Assembly (NCBI RefSeq): GCF_026262505.1
Contig: NC_067203.1
Location: forward strand, 22,487,411 to 22,551,410
DNA: 64,000 nucleotides
Direction of reading: 5' to 3'
DNA from: Trichomonas vaginalis G3
Taxonomy: Eukaryota > Parabasalia > Trichomonadida > Trichomonadidae
The notes beneath the pieces are model-generated. The model was given only the letters and a program-made list of their open reading frames with translations, was not told the origin of the DNA and made no database searches. Below are positions 19,270 through 30,030 of this stretch, one piece after another. A program made the translations under genes and the position numbers. Position 1 is the stretch's first letter. Every line of letters starts with the position of its first letter.

Positions 19270-19638
19270 ATGAAACCGATTTTAAAAATAAATGAAACAA
19301 AGGAGGAAGAAATAAATGAAAGTGTTAATGTTCAACAAAAAATAAACGTTGTTAAACCAATTACTGAAATAAAAATTTTTTCATCTGTTGAAGAATTTAA
19401 TGACTATTATGCTAATAATAAAAAATTATTTGAAGAATTGACAACGTGTAAATTGAATAAAATGTTTAAAGTTGATGGATTCAAAATTTCAAAAATAAAG
19501 GGGGTGGTTAGTTTGAAATCTATTCCTCAATCAAGAATCACCTCATTAATGAAAATAGATGATTTAACAAAAAGAATAGAAGAGATTGAAGAAAGAATGA
19601 ATCAAATAATTGATTTCATAAATTCAAATAATCATTAG
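19270..19638 (+). CDS. Polinton unknown protein next to right end
   Basis: 122 residues, highly charged, with a predicted coiled coil at about 95-118 (LTKRIEEIEERMNQIIDF). It starts in ATGATAAATG and its last codons run a few bases into the right terminal repeat, so it is the outermost gene. No family recognised. Confidence 0.55.
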   Translation: MKPILKINETKEEEINESVNVQQKINVVKPITEIKIFSSVEEFNDYYANNKKLFEELTTCKLNKMFKVDGFKISKIKGVVSLKSIPQSRITSLMKIDDLTKRIEEIEERMNQIIDFINSNNH

Positions 19639-20019
19639 TTTCAATTTATTTTTACCCGTTTATGAGGTCTTTGATTATGACTCCATTGATTCCATTCATT
19701 TTTAAACAATGTTTAATTAATCGTGGAATATCTGACATCATCTATATATAACTTCTTTTATAAATGATGAAAAATAAATTATTTTAAAATCAATGTTAAT
19801 TTTTTTAATGATTTATTTCATTATGTATGGGCTGAGTGTAAATGTCTTACGATTTGAAATCCTTTTTAAATCTTGATTTATTCAAAAACGTAAGAATAAA
19901 AACCGTAAGAATCATACATTTTTTACTTCATATGTTAAAAAAATGATACAAAATCGTTCAATATCGTATGAATTCTTACGTTTACAAAAAAGTCACACAA
20001 CCCGTCCATATATACTACT
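19633..20019. repeat. Polinton right terminal inverted repeat
   Basis: 387 bp, the reverse complement of 2351-2739 apart from one base fewer in each of two T runs. It is followed at once by the GGAATT duplication (20020-20025). The near-identity indicates a recent insertion. Confidence 0.93.
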
Positions 20020-20404
20020 GGAATTGGAAAACTTGTAATTCAGTTTATAAGGGTTTTCCAGTTGTGAAAAGGAATAGGTAAGTTATATATGCTTGTGCTT
20101 ATAAAAATTTTCGCTCCAAAAACATAATTTCCCAAATTTCGAATCGCAATGATATGAGAATATATAATTTGAGTGTTTTGATCCGTTCAATATAATACAA
20201 GCAAAATCTAAGAGTATGGAGACAAAATATTGAATTTATTATTATCAATAAGATTTTATTTTACGAAGGCATGACCTCAATAAGCGCACTTTCTTCTATT
20301 CCTAATGTTTATGCTACAACATTTCATGCTGTGATTGCAACTACCAATAATTGTGAAATTTATGATTTTGAACTGTATATTATTTAAAAATTGTGAAAAT
20401 AAAT
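20020..20404. other. AT-rich flank between Polinton and ABC transporter
   Basis: 385 bp containing the right target duplication and then the 3' flank of the minus-strand ABC transporter. No open frame or repeat seen. Confidence 0.6.
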
Positions 20405-22732
20405 TTAAAATAAACTAGATTTTATATTATAAGTTTTCATCATCGGATACATACGGTAAAGAACATTTTCAAGTTGTTCAACAATGATGTTGAATGAACG
20501 CATGTGGAAGTCTTCTTTCTTATGTTGTAATTCAACAATTGCATTTGTGACTTTGTCACAAACTGGGAAAAGAAGGTCGTCATCATGGATTGGACTGATG
20601 ACAACATCTTCGATCTTTGTCTTCATCCATGAAAGCAATTCTGTTCTGTATTTCTTGTCTTCTTCTGTGTTGAACATTGGTGTCAATCGGTAGCCGCAGT
20701 GGAACTTGCTTCGTAATTCATTTGGTGTGCCATCGAAGATTAATTCACCATTTCGCATGACAAACATGCGGCTAGAAAGAATACCTGCTTCTTCGATAGA
20801 GTGTGTGCTGACAATAGATGTGACGTTGTATCCTGAAATGGCTTTCCAGATCTCTTGTCTGACACTTGCATCCATTCCAGCTGTTGGTTCATCCAAAATA
20901 ACTAAAAGTGGATTGCCAATGAATGCAATAGCAACACAAAGTTTTCGCTTCTGACCACCACTCAATGTGCCTGCTTTCATGTTATCAAGACCATCCAACT
21001 GGAAGCTGCTCAAACTGTGGTCAATGACTTCTTTAAGTTTTGACTTATCAACACCACGGATGGTGGCGAAGAATTCAAGATGTCGATAAACACTAAGACG
21101 GTCAAACAAAATGTTTTCTTGGTAACAGATGCCTAAGTGTTGTTGTAATGCGCTGAAGCCTGAAACACATTCACGACCATAGATTCGAAGGATGCCTTTG
21201 TCACTGCTGATACTTCCTGTCATTGAGTTAAGAAGTGTGCTCTTGCCCGAACCATTAGGACCAATCAAAACTGTAACATCACCTTTATCGATTGAGAATG
21301 AAACATTCTTGAGAGCATGGACTGGTGTTGATCCTTTGTATGTTTTGTCAATACCTAAGACTTTAATGAAATTCTCACCTTCGACTTCAATCAAATCACT
21401 TCTCCTGAATGAGAACAACTGTTTCCATGCTGTAGATGAGAAAATGTTTGAAAAACCAACTGGAGGAGATCCTGACTTTCTTGGCATCATAATGTTCAAA
21501 AAGCAATACAACAACAAATAGGCACAAATAAATCCAAATGTGATTCCTAATATAACCCATGAATTCTTCCATCTAAATAACAATGTAATATTCTTCAATG
21601 TAAATGGATAATTAAATACTTTCGAAACCATGATGTTATCAATAAACATTGTTGATAACCATTGAGGAAGAATCATCAAAATAAGAGAATATTTTAAGAA
21701 GTCAGAATCATCACCAGTCATAGTGAAATTCAAATTTGGCAAAAGACTTAAAATTATGAAGATTCCAGTGAAAATTACTTTGTATTTTGTCATAATGGCT
21801 AATGGAATTGCGTTCAAAAAGAAAACATAGTAATAGATAACTAATGGTAAAACAAAACAGAAGATTAAGAAACCATTAGAGCCTTCACATGATTGACGAT
21901 GTAAAACAATTGTAACTAAAATAGAATTAAGTAAAATTATAAAAGAATCAATAGTCAAATTCGCTAAGAAAATTGTTGTTTCATATGCACCTGAGATCTT
22001 CAATAACAATAACTGTCTCGTTTCTCTTGCTTCTGCTATTTCGAACATAGGAATAATGAACGCAATCGTAAGTCCAAAACAAATAAGCCATTCAATAAAA
22101 ACATATGTAAACTGTGTTCTTTCGAATGTTTTCATCTTATTTGGATAATATTTTCTATCGATATCGGATAAAAGATTTATGAGTTCTTTTAATATTGAAT
22201 CACTCAAATCCTTTATAGTGTTAGCCTGAAAACCAGCACCTCTTCTTATTTCAATTTTTGATGAAATATTATAATTGTATTCTGGCTTTTCATCAACTCT
22301 TATCATGAACGTGTTTGGTGTCTTGGAGTATTCTTGGAATGCAGATTCGTCATCGAAAATTTTACTTGTATTTGAGTAATTTGCAAGTTGACGTGTCAAA
22401 GGAGAATTCAGATAAAATGAAGAGTTAATTCGATAAAATCTATAATATGATTGAAAATCCCATAAAGTAGAAGAAGATGACCATCCATCGAAAATTTCGT
22501 AATGACCATTTTCTGTTTTCTTTGCAATTGCTTCTGATGGTGTTGGAATCATAAGACATAATAATATCAATAATGCACTAAAAGCTACTGATAAGTAAAA
22601 TCCAACACGAAGGAAACGTATTTCAAAGAGAATTTTAAGGTAGGATTTATATATACGGAATTGGGGAGATCCTTTACTAATTGATTGGCCTCCTTTCTCA
22701 AGCAGGCCTTCATGAATGGTAGAGTTTTTCAT
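20405..22732 (-). CDS. Half-size ABCA-type ABC transporter
   Basis: A 775-residue membrane ATPase, probably for lipids or other hydrophobic substrates, as the ABCA family usually is. One membrane segment lies at about 44-63, then an extracellular loop to about 205, five more membrane segments to about 420, and one nucleotide-binding domain. In that domain, Walker A is GPNGSGKS near residue 491, the signature LSGGQKRK near 585, Walker B LLVILDEP near 606 and the switch His in STHSIEEA near 640. Full-length ABCA proteins have two such halves, so this one must dimerise. The divergent neighbour at 23099 is a plausible partner. The coding strand has TCAATTTT about 25 bases upstream of the ATG, close to the parabasalid initiator. 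Confidence 0.9.
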   Translation of the reverse strand: MKNSTIHEGLLEKGGQSISKGSPQFRIYKSYLKILFEIRFLRVGFYLSVAFSALLILLCLMIPTPSEAIAKKTENGHYEIFDGWSSSSTLWDFQSYYRFYRINSSFYLNSPLTRQLANYSNTSKIFDDESAFQEYSKTPNTFMIRVDEKPEYNYNISSKIEIRRGAGFQANTIKDLSDSILKELINLLSDIDRKYYPNKMKTFERTQFTYVFIEWLICFGLTIAFIIPMFEIAEARETRQLLLLKISGAYETTIFLANLTIDSFIILLNSILVTIVLHRQSCEGSNGFLIFCFVLPLVIYYYVFFLNAIPLAIMTKYKVIFTGIFIILSLLPNLNFTMTGDDSDFLKYSLILMILPQWLSTMFIDNIMVSKVFNYPFTLKNITLLFRWKNSWVILGITFGFICAYLLLYCFLNIMMPRKSGSPPVGFSNIFSSTAWKQLFSFRRSDLIEVEGENFIKVLGIDKTYKGSTPVHALKNVSFSIDKGDVTVLIGPNGSGKSTLLNSMTGSISSDKGILRIYGRECVSGFSALQQHLGICYQENILFDRLSVYRHLEFFATIRGVDKSKLKEVIDHSLSSFQLDGLDNMKAGTLSGGQKRKLCVAIAFIGNPLLVILDEPTAGMDASVRQEIWKAISGYNVTSIVSTHSIEEAGILSSRMFVMRNGELIFDGTPNELRSKFHCGYRLTPMFNTEEDKKYRTELLSWMKTKIEDVVISPIHDDDLLFPVCDKVTNAIVELQHKKEDFHMRSFNIIVEQLENVLYRMYPMMKTYNIKSSLF

Positions 22733-23098
22733 TAATCTTACTGGTTATCAAAATTGAGTAAAATTCAATATTTTCAATACTTTACAAATACTTGGTTTAC
22801 TCATATGCTGATAAACAGATTGAACACAATGGATCATTATCATAATTTAAAAACCACCCCATTCAAATTCAATGTATTCATTTATCAGAAAAGTCATTAG
22901 TTAACCGCCGCTTTCAAAATGAATGGCTAATCCAAATCCTCAGAATTCGGAATTATCGGGATAAGATTTCCTATGATAATTGTAGCATAGTCATCAATGC
23001 TAATGAATAAATGATTTCAGTCGTCCGCATTTTGAGCCATAATCTAAATTTTCGGTTTTTTCTTTCAGATTCAAGAATTCATTCGAATTTACAGAAAG
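22733..23098. promoter_or_regulatory. Shared divergent promoter region of the two ABC transporters
   Basis: 366 bp between two divergent ABCA-type genes. Near the minus-strand start there is TCAATTTT. Near the plus-strand start there are TTCAAGAATTC and TTCATTCG, 15-30 bases before the ATG. It is the only intergenic stretch available to both genes, so co-regulation is possible but not shown. Confidence 0.45.
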
Positions 23099-25549
23099 AT
23101 GGATACGAAATTGTTCAAGAATCAGCTCATCGGTATCATGTATAGAAGGTTACTCACATATTGGAACTCAAAGTTTTCTTTCCTGTTCATTGTTATCCTT
23201 TCATTATTAATTTCTTCTATTGTTGGCATTAACAAAGCAGTTTCACAAGAAACAACAACATCGATTGAAGATTATAATATGGATTTCCTTACCTTTAATA
23301 CGAATAATTTAACTTTTGGAAGAATATCAAACAAAAATTGTTCCAAATGTGAAGAAATCCAAAAGCGATTATCAGATAAGTTTACATCATTATTAAAGAG
23401 GAAGCTCGATGTTGATCTGAAATACGTTGATTTTGACACTTTTGAAGATTTCAATGATTATCAATTTGAAAGGGTTATTAATCCTAAATTGTTATCAAAC
23501 ATACCAATAGCGTTTCAAGTGTATGGTAAAACATCTTTTTCTAAACAAGATGGAAGATCAAAAGGAGATTTTCAACTCAGATATCTTTTTAACTCTTCTT
23601 ATCAATATAAATCAATAAGTTTATTTGAAAGAGCATTACTAGACCTTGTATTTGATGAACTCAGTGTCCAAGGAGATGCAGAAATAAGACAGAAAGTAAC
23701 GGATCATGGTGATTATTATTCTGCTAGCGATGAAGGTTCATATGATATATTTATTCCTTATTTTGCTCCTGTTTCTTTTATATTAATAGCCGCTGTTTTC
23801 TTGCATAAAACAATACAAGATATTAAATCTCCTGTTCGTCCTTACATGTTATCATGTGGATTATCAAAATTCGCATATTGGCTTGGTTTGTTTATTATTG
23901 ATTCATTGTTTATGTCGATATTTTCATTATTTGTTTATATTATGTATATTTCATTTGGACTGATATCTTTTAAGACATATTATATTCGAACATTCTTTCT
24001 TAATTGGTTTTGTTCATTATTACCTTTATGTTATACATATTTCTGGTCATTCCTTATGAAAGGATATGTTGGACCAGTTATTTTCGTTATTGCAAATCTA
24101 TCTTTGGTCATCACAGTAATAACAACAGAATATACAGTAGTTCCAGCAATTTATAAAAAGATATATTGTTTAATTACTTTATTATGTCCATTTGGAAATT
24201 GGTTAGGTGCATTCAAGGCAGTTTCACAATCAACAGTTGACAACAGTGTATTACTTCCAAAAGATTTAGATTTCTTCAAAGATTATCACTATGTTTTGAT
24301 TGTTTTATTCATTTCTGTTGCTGTTTATCCATTTGTTTTATTCCTTATTGAATTTTTAAGTGAGAAAATCAGTAGAAAATACTCTAAAATATCATTTGGA
24401 GCTAATTTCGCCGAATTCGCTGCAATCAAAGCAGGAATGAATATAACAGATGAATCGAAGCAAATGGAAGAACAAGTGAGATTGCATCCTAATGATTATG
24501 CGATCAGGATATTCAATGTATCTAAGATATTCCATGATACGAAAGGATATCCAATCTGTGCAGTCAACCAAGTCTCATTAGGCATTAAAGACAAATCTAT
24601 CTTTGGCTTTTTGGGTTCTAATGGTGCGGGCAAGACAACATTGATGAAGATGATTTTGAAAGAAGTTCCTATCTCAAGTGGAACAATCGAAGTCAACGGT
24701 CAAAATGTTGAAACAAGTGACATTACTAATGTTGCAGTTTGTCCACAGTTCGATGACCATTTGACAGAACAATTAACAGGTCGTCAGAACATGAAATTCT
24801 TCTGTTACTTGTTCAACAAGAGTGGTCGTGAATCAGAAGAACTTATCAACCGAATTGTTGATACTATGGATTATTCGGAACATGTTGACAAACAAGTTAA
24901 ATCCATGTCCGGTGGCAACCGAAGGAAGTGTGCAGCATCAATCCCATTCTTGTCAGATTATAAGACAATTCTTCTTGATGAACCAACATCTTCACTAGAT
25001 CCAATTGCTCGTCATCATATGCATGAGTTGATCAACCAATACAAAGGTGAACGAACATTCATGTTGTGCACACACTTACTTGATGAAGCAGAGAGTCTTT
25101 GTGACAACATCTCCATCATGGTTAATGGTTGCATCTTCACTGTTGGTACTCCACAATACCTCTCAAACAAGTTCGGCACCGTGTGGAAGATTGACTTGTT
25201 GTTGAATGACGATTCTCCATATGTTTCATCTAAAGTTAAAGAATACATCTTCAAGAACATTCCATCCGCTGTTCTTTCAATTGAACGAAAGACATCAATG
25301 ATCATCTCCGTTCCAAGTGAGAGTGTCTCTATCTCAGACATCTTCGAGATCCTTCAACGAGGCAAAGACAGTGACATCGGCATCAAATTCTTCACATGCT
25401 CATGTTCCCCACTTGAGAAAGTCTTCATGGAGATTGTTATGCGTTCTGAACTTAAAGCAGAACAAGAACGTGAACAAAATGAACAGAAAGGGAACGAAAA
25501 TACCGACAGTGTTGACCAAAGTGACAAAAACTTAGAAACTTTTAAATAG
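23099..25549 (+). CDS. Half-size ABCA-type ABC transporter, divergent partner
   Basis: An 816-residue transporter of ABCA layout: a membrane segment at about 25-45, a large outer loop to about 220 with several Cys, a group of membrane segments (about 222-420), then one nucleotide-binding domain. Walker A is GSNGAGKTT near residue 506, the signature MSGGNRRK near 603, Walker B TILLDEP near 622 and the switch His in CTHLLDEAE near 656. The last 40 residues are acidic and Gln/Asn-rich. It differs clearly from the divergent neighbour, so the pair is not a recent duplication. Substrate unknown; lipid is the family's usual cargo. Confidence 0.9.
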   Translation: MDTKLFKNQLIGIMYRRLLTYWNSKFSFLFIVILSLLISSIVGINKAVSQETTTSIEDYNMDFLTFNTNNLTFGRISNKNCSKCEEIQKRLSDKFTSLLKRKLDVDLKYVDFDTFEDFNDYQFERVINPKLLSNIPIAFQVYGKTSFSKQDGRSKGDFQLRYLFNSSYQYKSISLFERALLDLVFDELSVQGDAEIRQKVTDHGDYYSASDEGSYDIFIPYFAPVSFILIAAVFLHKTIQDIKSPVRPYMLSCGLSKFAYWLGLFIIDSLFMSIFSLFVYIMYISFGLISFKTYYIRTFFLNWFCSLLPLCYTYFWSFLMKGYVGPVIFVIANLSLVITVITTEYTVVPAIYKKIYCLITLLCPFGNWLGAFKAVSQSTVDNSVLLPKDLDFFKDYHYVLIVLFISVAVYPFVLFLIEFLSEKISRKYSKISFGANFAEFAAIKAGMNITDESKQMEEQVRLHPNDYAIRIFNVSKIFHDTKGYPICAVNQVSLGIKDKSIFGFLGSNGAGKTTLMKMILKEVPISSGTIEVNGQNVETSDITNVAVCPQFDDHLTEQLTGRQNMKFFCYLFNKSGRESEELINRIVDTMDYSEHVDKQVKSMSGGNRRKCAASIPFLSDYKTILLDEPTSSLDPIARHHMHELINQYKGERTFMLCTHLLDEAESLCDNISIMVNGCIFTVGTPQYLSNKFGTVWKIDLLLNDDSPYVSSKVKEYIFKNIPSAVLSIERKTSMIISVPSESVSISDIFEILQRGKDSDIGIKFFTCSCSPLEKVFMEIVMRSELKAEQEREQNEQKGNENTDSVDQSDKNLETFK

Positions 25550-26121
25550 AAATGTGCTATTAAAAATATAGTAATATATTATAACTTTTTATTTTTAAAT
25601 TGTAATTGTCGATAATGCAAACATATGTTTTGTGCTAGTAAAGATGGATTTAAATCAAACTGCTAAAATCTGAATAATATGTATGTTTACAATTAGTATT
25701 TAGCTTTTTAATTAGGGAAGCATAACTTTTTTAGTGTGGTATTTCTTTTTTCATATAGTTTTGTCTGATACAAGCAAAGGTACGAAGAATATGCATTTGA
25801 AAAAGGTCAAAAGTAATTTCAAATCCAATGCAAATCTTTCACTTGTAATACACGCACCATTACAATGTATTTCATGATTAGACTATTAACTATGACACTG
25901 GTCGAATCTGAAAAAGAGTTGGAGTAGATATAGAAGGTCTCTTACTTGTGATCAATCGTTACTATCATGTGAACGTTTGCTGTTTTTTATGTCCGATATG
26001 CTATTCTTACAAATGTAAAGATTCAAAATTAATTATTCAGATAGCTACCGTAATTTGAAACGATAAAAACTAGTTCCTTTGCATGTAGATCAAATATAAA
26101 TAATAAAAAATAAGGTGATTG
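25550..26121. other. AT-rich 3' flank of ABC transporter
   Basis: 572 bp without open frames. It ends with GGTGATTG (26114-26121), the left target duplication of the next element. Confidence 0.6.
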
Positions 26122-29100
26122 AGAGGTAGGGCAACGATAGAAAATTTTTGGAAAAAAAGTTCGGAGATCTTAAACGTATCATATTCCCTGCATGGTTTGG
26201 TATCTTCCGCCATGCGTTGTGCCAAACATATTGACACTTTCCAATAATTAATTTATGGTATGAGTCACAGAGTTAGATTATAAAAAGAAAGTAAATAATT
26301 GCAATTAGAAATCATATATGTCGGAAATCAAATGTTGATGAGCAGAAACCTTTTACTCATCATAAAAGAGATAAATCACTAAAGATTTGTATACATTAAA
26401 ATTTGATATTTGGTGCTCGAAAACTGTCTGATGGGACTCCTCCAAAATGAACCAATCTATCGCTGAGGACCAAATTAGATGATGTGGATGGTGTATTCTC
26501 TAATTCTAACTTAGGAAGAATGGGAACAAAACGAATGACGACAACAACATGTCAAACATAGATTAAATATCTATGAATCAATAAAGTATACGTGCATTGA
26601 AGGTGATAACGATCACTTGAGGCTTATAACTCTTTGACTAAATTATGCAATAATTAAATATAATCATTTTTATATTTTTATACTGATAGTAATTAATATA
26701 CTATCCTGCTTAATAAATGGTATGATCAAATTTGTTTGAAAATTTAATTATGTATATGAAACTATGTCTTCTATATAAAAATCAAAATTTTCTAACGAAC
26801 CTAGATTGAACCTTTATGAAAATCTATCATTTTTGTTAATTGAGTTAATATGAATCTTTTACATATGTATATATAGCATTGATAGCTTATATAATCATGG
26901 TTTATTCCATATTAACATATTTTTTCAGTTAAATTTGTTAATAATATCATGTAACAAATTAATTCAAGATTAGAATGTCTACAAAATGCTGACAAATAAG
27001 AACAAAATACGATTTCTCGACTTAAATTTTAATATGGAGTAGTTTTTCGTTTAAATCTAATTAAAAATGAATAAAAACTTATCTTGTACTATTTTCATTC
27101 AAAGATTTTAATAATGTAAATCATGCATTTTCATAATTCAGTACAGTTCTTTTTAGAATTAAAGTTGATGAGGATGATATTTGTGATTTAAAATAATTTG
27201 TTAATGTTCACCTTTTATTCATCACCTTGTGGTATGCCCTAAAGCAATAGCATTATCAATTCTGCTGAATTGATCAACTCAAAATTCCAAAAAAAATTCA
27301 AAATTTCAAAAATGAAATTAAACAATTTGAATTTTCACATGAAAAAATCAATTTCGAAAAAAATTTGGAAAATCAAAGTATTTGATAATTAGTCAAATAA
27401 TCAATTTACATCGTTTTTACTCATAAAAAACAACTAATTTTTAATTTTGATATCATATTTGATAAATACTCATTCCAGAGTTGACGTAATGTATTAATTA
27501 TTGTTAGAGATATTGCTTTCGCAGCAAAATTCTTATTTCATGAAAGAAAAAAAAATGATTTTATTCCAACAAAAACAAGTAAACAGATGAATGGAAACGT
27601 ACTATATTTTCATAAATGTAGTAATCAGCGTGTCGGCTTTTGTTTATCATGTTCGAGTCAAAATGTATTAACTTGTAATAAGAAATATTCGAAGATTATA
27701 TGAAGTATTGAGCATTATTTGTAGAAATATTTGTAATTCATTACTAACATATATAATAAAGTTGTTTTTTTTCCCTTATTGCAATAATTTTGTCTGATTT
27801 TAATAACTTTTCATGTATACGAGTTGTGTGAATATGCATCATAATATGCGTAAATATACTTATTTGCGACGAATAATGTGGTTGCATAATGGAGGTGCTA
27901 AATTTTGATTTTTAATATGGGGCTTTGGTATGTATAATCATGTTCTTATCTCAACGTAGGAGTATTGGTGCAATATGATTAAAATTTACGAGGTTGATCT
28001 TAAATTGAATAATTCTGGAGTATAAATCACAATGCAGCTAATTCTATGTTAAAGATAGATACAGATTGTAGTAATCAATTAGGGAGTACAAATTCATTCT
28101 TTCATTTCTGTCGTATTGAGCAGAAAGGAAGAGATCATAACCCTAGGAAAAAAAGCCCAAATTTGTCACTTTTCATAGTACGTTAAACTCAATTCGCTCG
28201 GCGAATGCCGAGCACACGTACTCATCATTCAACATAATATTCTCATTCTTTGGTTATTATAGTGCCAGACAACACAAGATTTCAAAGAATTACTTGAGTT
28301 TTCAATTAATCTTAATCCGATTTTAGATTTATCGAGAACTCCATCATCACAATCACATACTTCAGTGCGGTAACTACAATTATCCATATACAGAAGGAAG
28401 TTCTTTTCGAACAACTCATTTGGAGTCTGTTTTGGAAAGAACTTCTTTCTGTCCGACTTAATTTCATAGTTCCTGATCAACCAAAAGACAGAAACCACAC
28501 ACTATCTACTTAGGAAAGGAGTTCTTTCTAAATCTTCCTTAAATTGAGATTTTACGAGAGATAACCCTTCTATTGCACTTAAAAATGAACATTTTGATAT
28601 CTTTAGTATCACACATGGTCATATATAGTATTTCATCTACATGAATACATTCATCTTTCGAAGTCTCTCATTAAATGGGAGGCTTCGAAAGATGAATCGT
28701 TTTATTCATACAACTTTAAATCTCGAACACATTTAGAGAGTGAGTATATCATTTTATTCTTGTTTTGAGTTTATTCTGATTCAAAATTGCAGTGAAAACA
28801 GAAGTTCACACATCATATCTGAATGTGAGCTCATCTATACTTATACGATCTCAATACCTCCACTCTAAGCATAAGAGGTGAAGTTATATAAAAATTATCA
28901 GATGCGTTGAAGTCTCAAAAGTATTGCCTGAATGCTTGTTTCATATTTGTCCAAGTAGTTTCAATGAATAAATGTATTGTTTTTTATAATTTCGATTTAT
29001 TTTTAGAAAATATTCAATATAAACCTTTATTGTGTTATTTACATCTCATAAATTCTCTGTCTAAATCATATAAAAGCGCGTTTTACCCCTATGAATCAAG

Positions 29101-29521
29101 AAATTCATTCAATATTCATGGTATATTTATTAAATTTATACGATTTACTAATAATCAATATTATATCCTCATAAATAGCAATATATTTTGGTAATCTATG
29201 ATAATCATATACAATATTTGAAATCAAATTTTCATTAGTTTAGGTTCCTTGTTAATAGTAAACCATTATATTTATTACTAATAATAAAATCTATGTGTCG
29301 TATTGAAATTCAATAAAATTACTTATTCGGTCCAAAAAAACAAATTAGATAAATTTTTTCTTTTTTTATGTAATTTTTGTTTTTCATTTTTCTCAAGATC
29401 CTAAGTTATGTTCTAACTTTTGACATCATATCCTATCATGCTAGGCTATATATTATAGCATATCCAAAAGGCAAGGAAATCTATCAGAGAAGCCTTTTTG
29501 ACCTATCGTTGCCCTACCTCT
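26122..29521. mobile_element. 3.4-kb non-autonomous DNA transposon, 8-bp duplication
   Basis: The element begins with the 19-bp AGAGGTAGGGCAACGATAG and ends with its perfect reverse complement (29503-29521). GGTGATTG is duplicated on both sides (26114-26121 and 29522-29529). Nothing inside resembles a transposase; the open frames are under 100 codons. An 8-bp duplication fits hAT, and some Mutator-like elements also give 8-9 bp. It is either a non-autonomous or a decayed copy. Confidence 0.88.
28649..28697. repeat. 21-bp hairpin inside the 3.4-kb transposon
   Basis: Arms 28649-28669 and 28677-28697 pair over 21 bases, with only two positions that would be G-T/U wobbles, around a 7-base loop (ATTAAAT). 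The stem contains TTCATCTTTCGAAG. Confidence 0.75.
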
Positions 29522-29529
29522 GGTGATTG

Positions 29530-29673
29530 CAAACTATTGAAAATTTGATCGAGAAATTTTGAATGTGACGGTAAAATTTTAAATTTTTATCTAGCATTGT
29601 GTATAGAATATATTGAAATTTAATTCGCAGAATTTTGAATTGGTCGATGATCAGTTTTTGAACAATCCGAAAA
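29530..29673. other. Spacer between transposon and small candidate gene
   Basis: Short AT-rich stretch directly after the right target duplication of the 3.4-kb element. It would hold the promoter of the 71-residue frame if that is expressed. No clear initiator motif is seen. Confidence 0.4.
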
Positions 29674-29889
29674 ATGTGTAAAGAAGTAGATGCCGATGAA
29701 TCTCAAAGTAACGATGGCAAGCAGCTTACTGTTAACACTGATTTTCCGGAACCTTACAACCCAGAAGCTAGACCAGATGAAAATGGTTCTCTAAGATCTC
29801 CATCACATTCAACGGAGCTTATTGAAAAGTCCAATAAAATTGCAGCTAGTAAGGGTAATCCTATCGAAGATATGTCTGTTTCTTCTTAA
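29674..29889 (+). CDS. Small candidate gene, 71-residue acidic disordered protein
   Basis: It starts at an ATG in GAAAAATGTGTAAAG and encodes MCKEVDADESQSND... ending EDMSVSS. Composition is Ser, Glu, Asp, Asn and Pro with no hydrophobic core, so it would be disordered. It is kept because codon composition is more balanced than in the AT-rich surroundings, and because it lies exactly between two transposons without belonging to either. It could be the remaining piece of a larger gene. No family recognised. Confidence 0.4.
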   Translation: MCKEVDADESQSNDGKQLTVNTDFPEPYNPEARPDENGSLRSPSHSTELIEKSNKIAASKGNPIEDMSVSS

Positions 29890-30030
29890 AAGTAGAGCCT
29901 TCAAAAAAATATGATCATTTCCATGCTATATTCACTACTAAATGATTCTTTCAATGCAAATGGAACTTTCTTTTTGCAATCTACATAAAATTTCTTCACT
30001 TTTATTGTAAATTTTTATATTTTTAATAAC

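Larger units (their letters stand above)
2351..20019. mobile_element. Polinton/Maverick element (broken fossil, young)
   Basis: This is a 17,669-bp element with inverted repeats at both ends (2351-2739 and 19633-20019) and a 6-bp direct duplication GGAATT immediately outside each end (2345-2350 and 20020-20025). Its parts are a family-B polymerase, an integrase of the retroviral type, an FtsK/HerA-type packaging ATPase, a major capsid protein, a fibre-like protein and several small unknown proteins, which is the standard Polinton set. The ends differ by only two single-base length changes in T runs, so insertion was recent. Two other mobile elements have inserted into it: a mariner at 8290-9587 and a 366-bp repeat at 13109-13474. 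With these it has roughly four breaks, so I call it broken. Confidence 0.93.

Noticed and set aside
28229-28498. 89-codon minus-strand frame inside the 3.4-kb transposon
   Set aside because: Contains a Cys-rich stretch that looks somewhat protein-like, but it has no start context and no recognisable family. It may be a decayed exon.
28907-29194. 95-codon plus-strand frame inside the 3.4-kb transposon
   Set aside because: Composition (Phe, Ile, Tyr, Asn) is what AT-rich random DNA gives; no motif.
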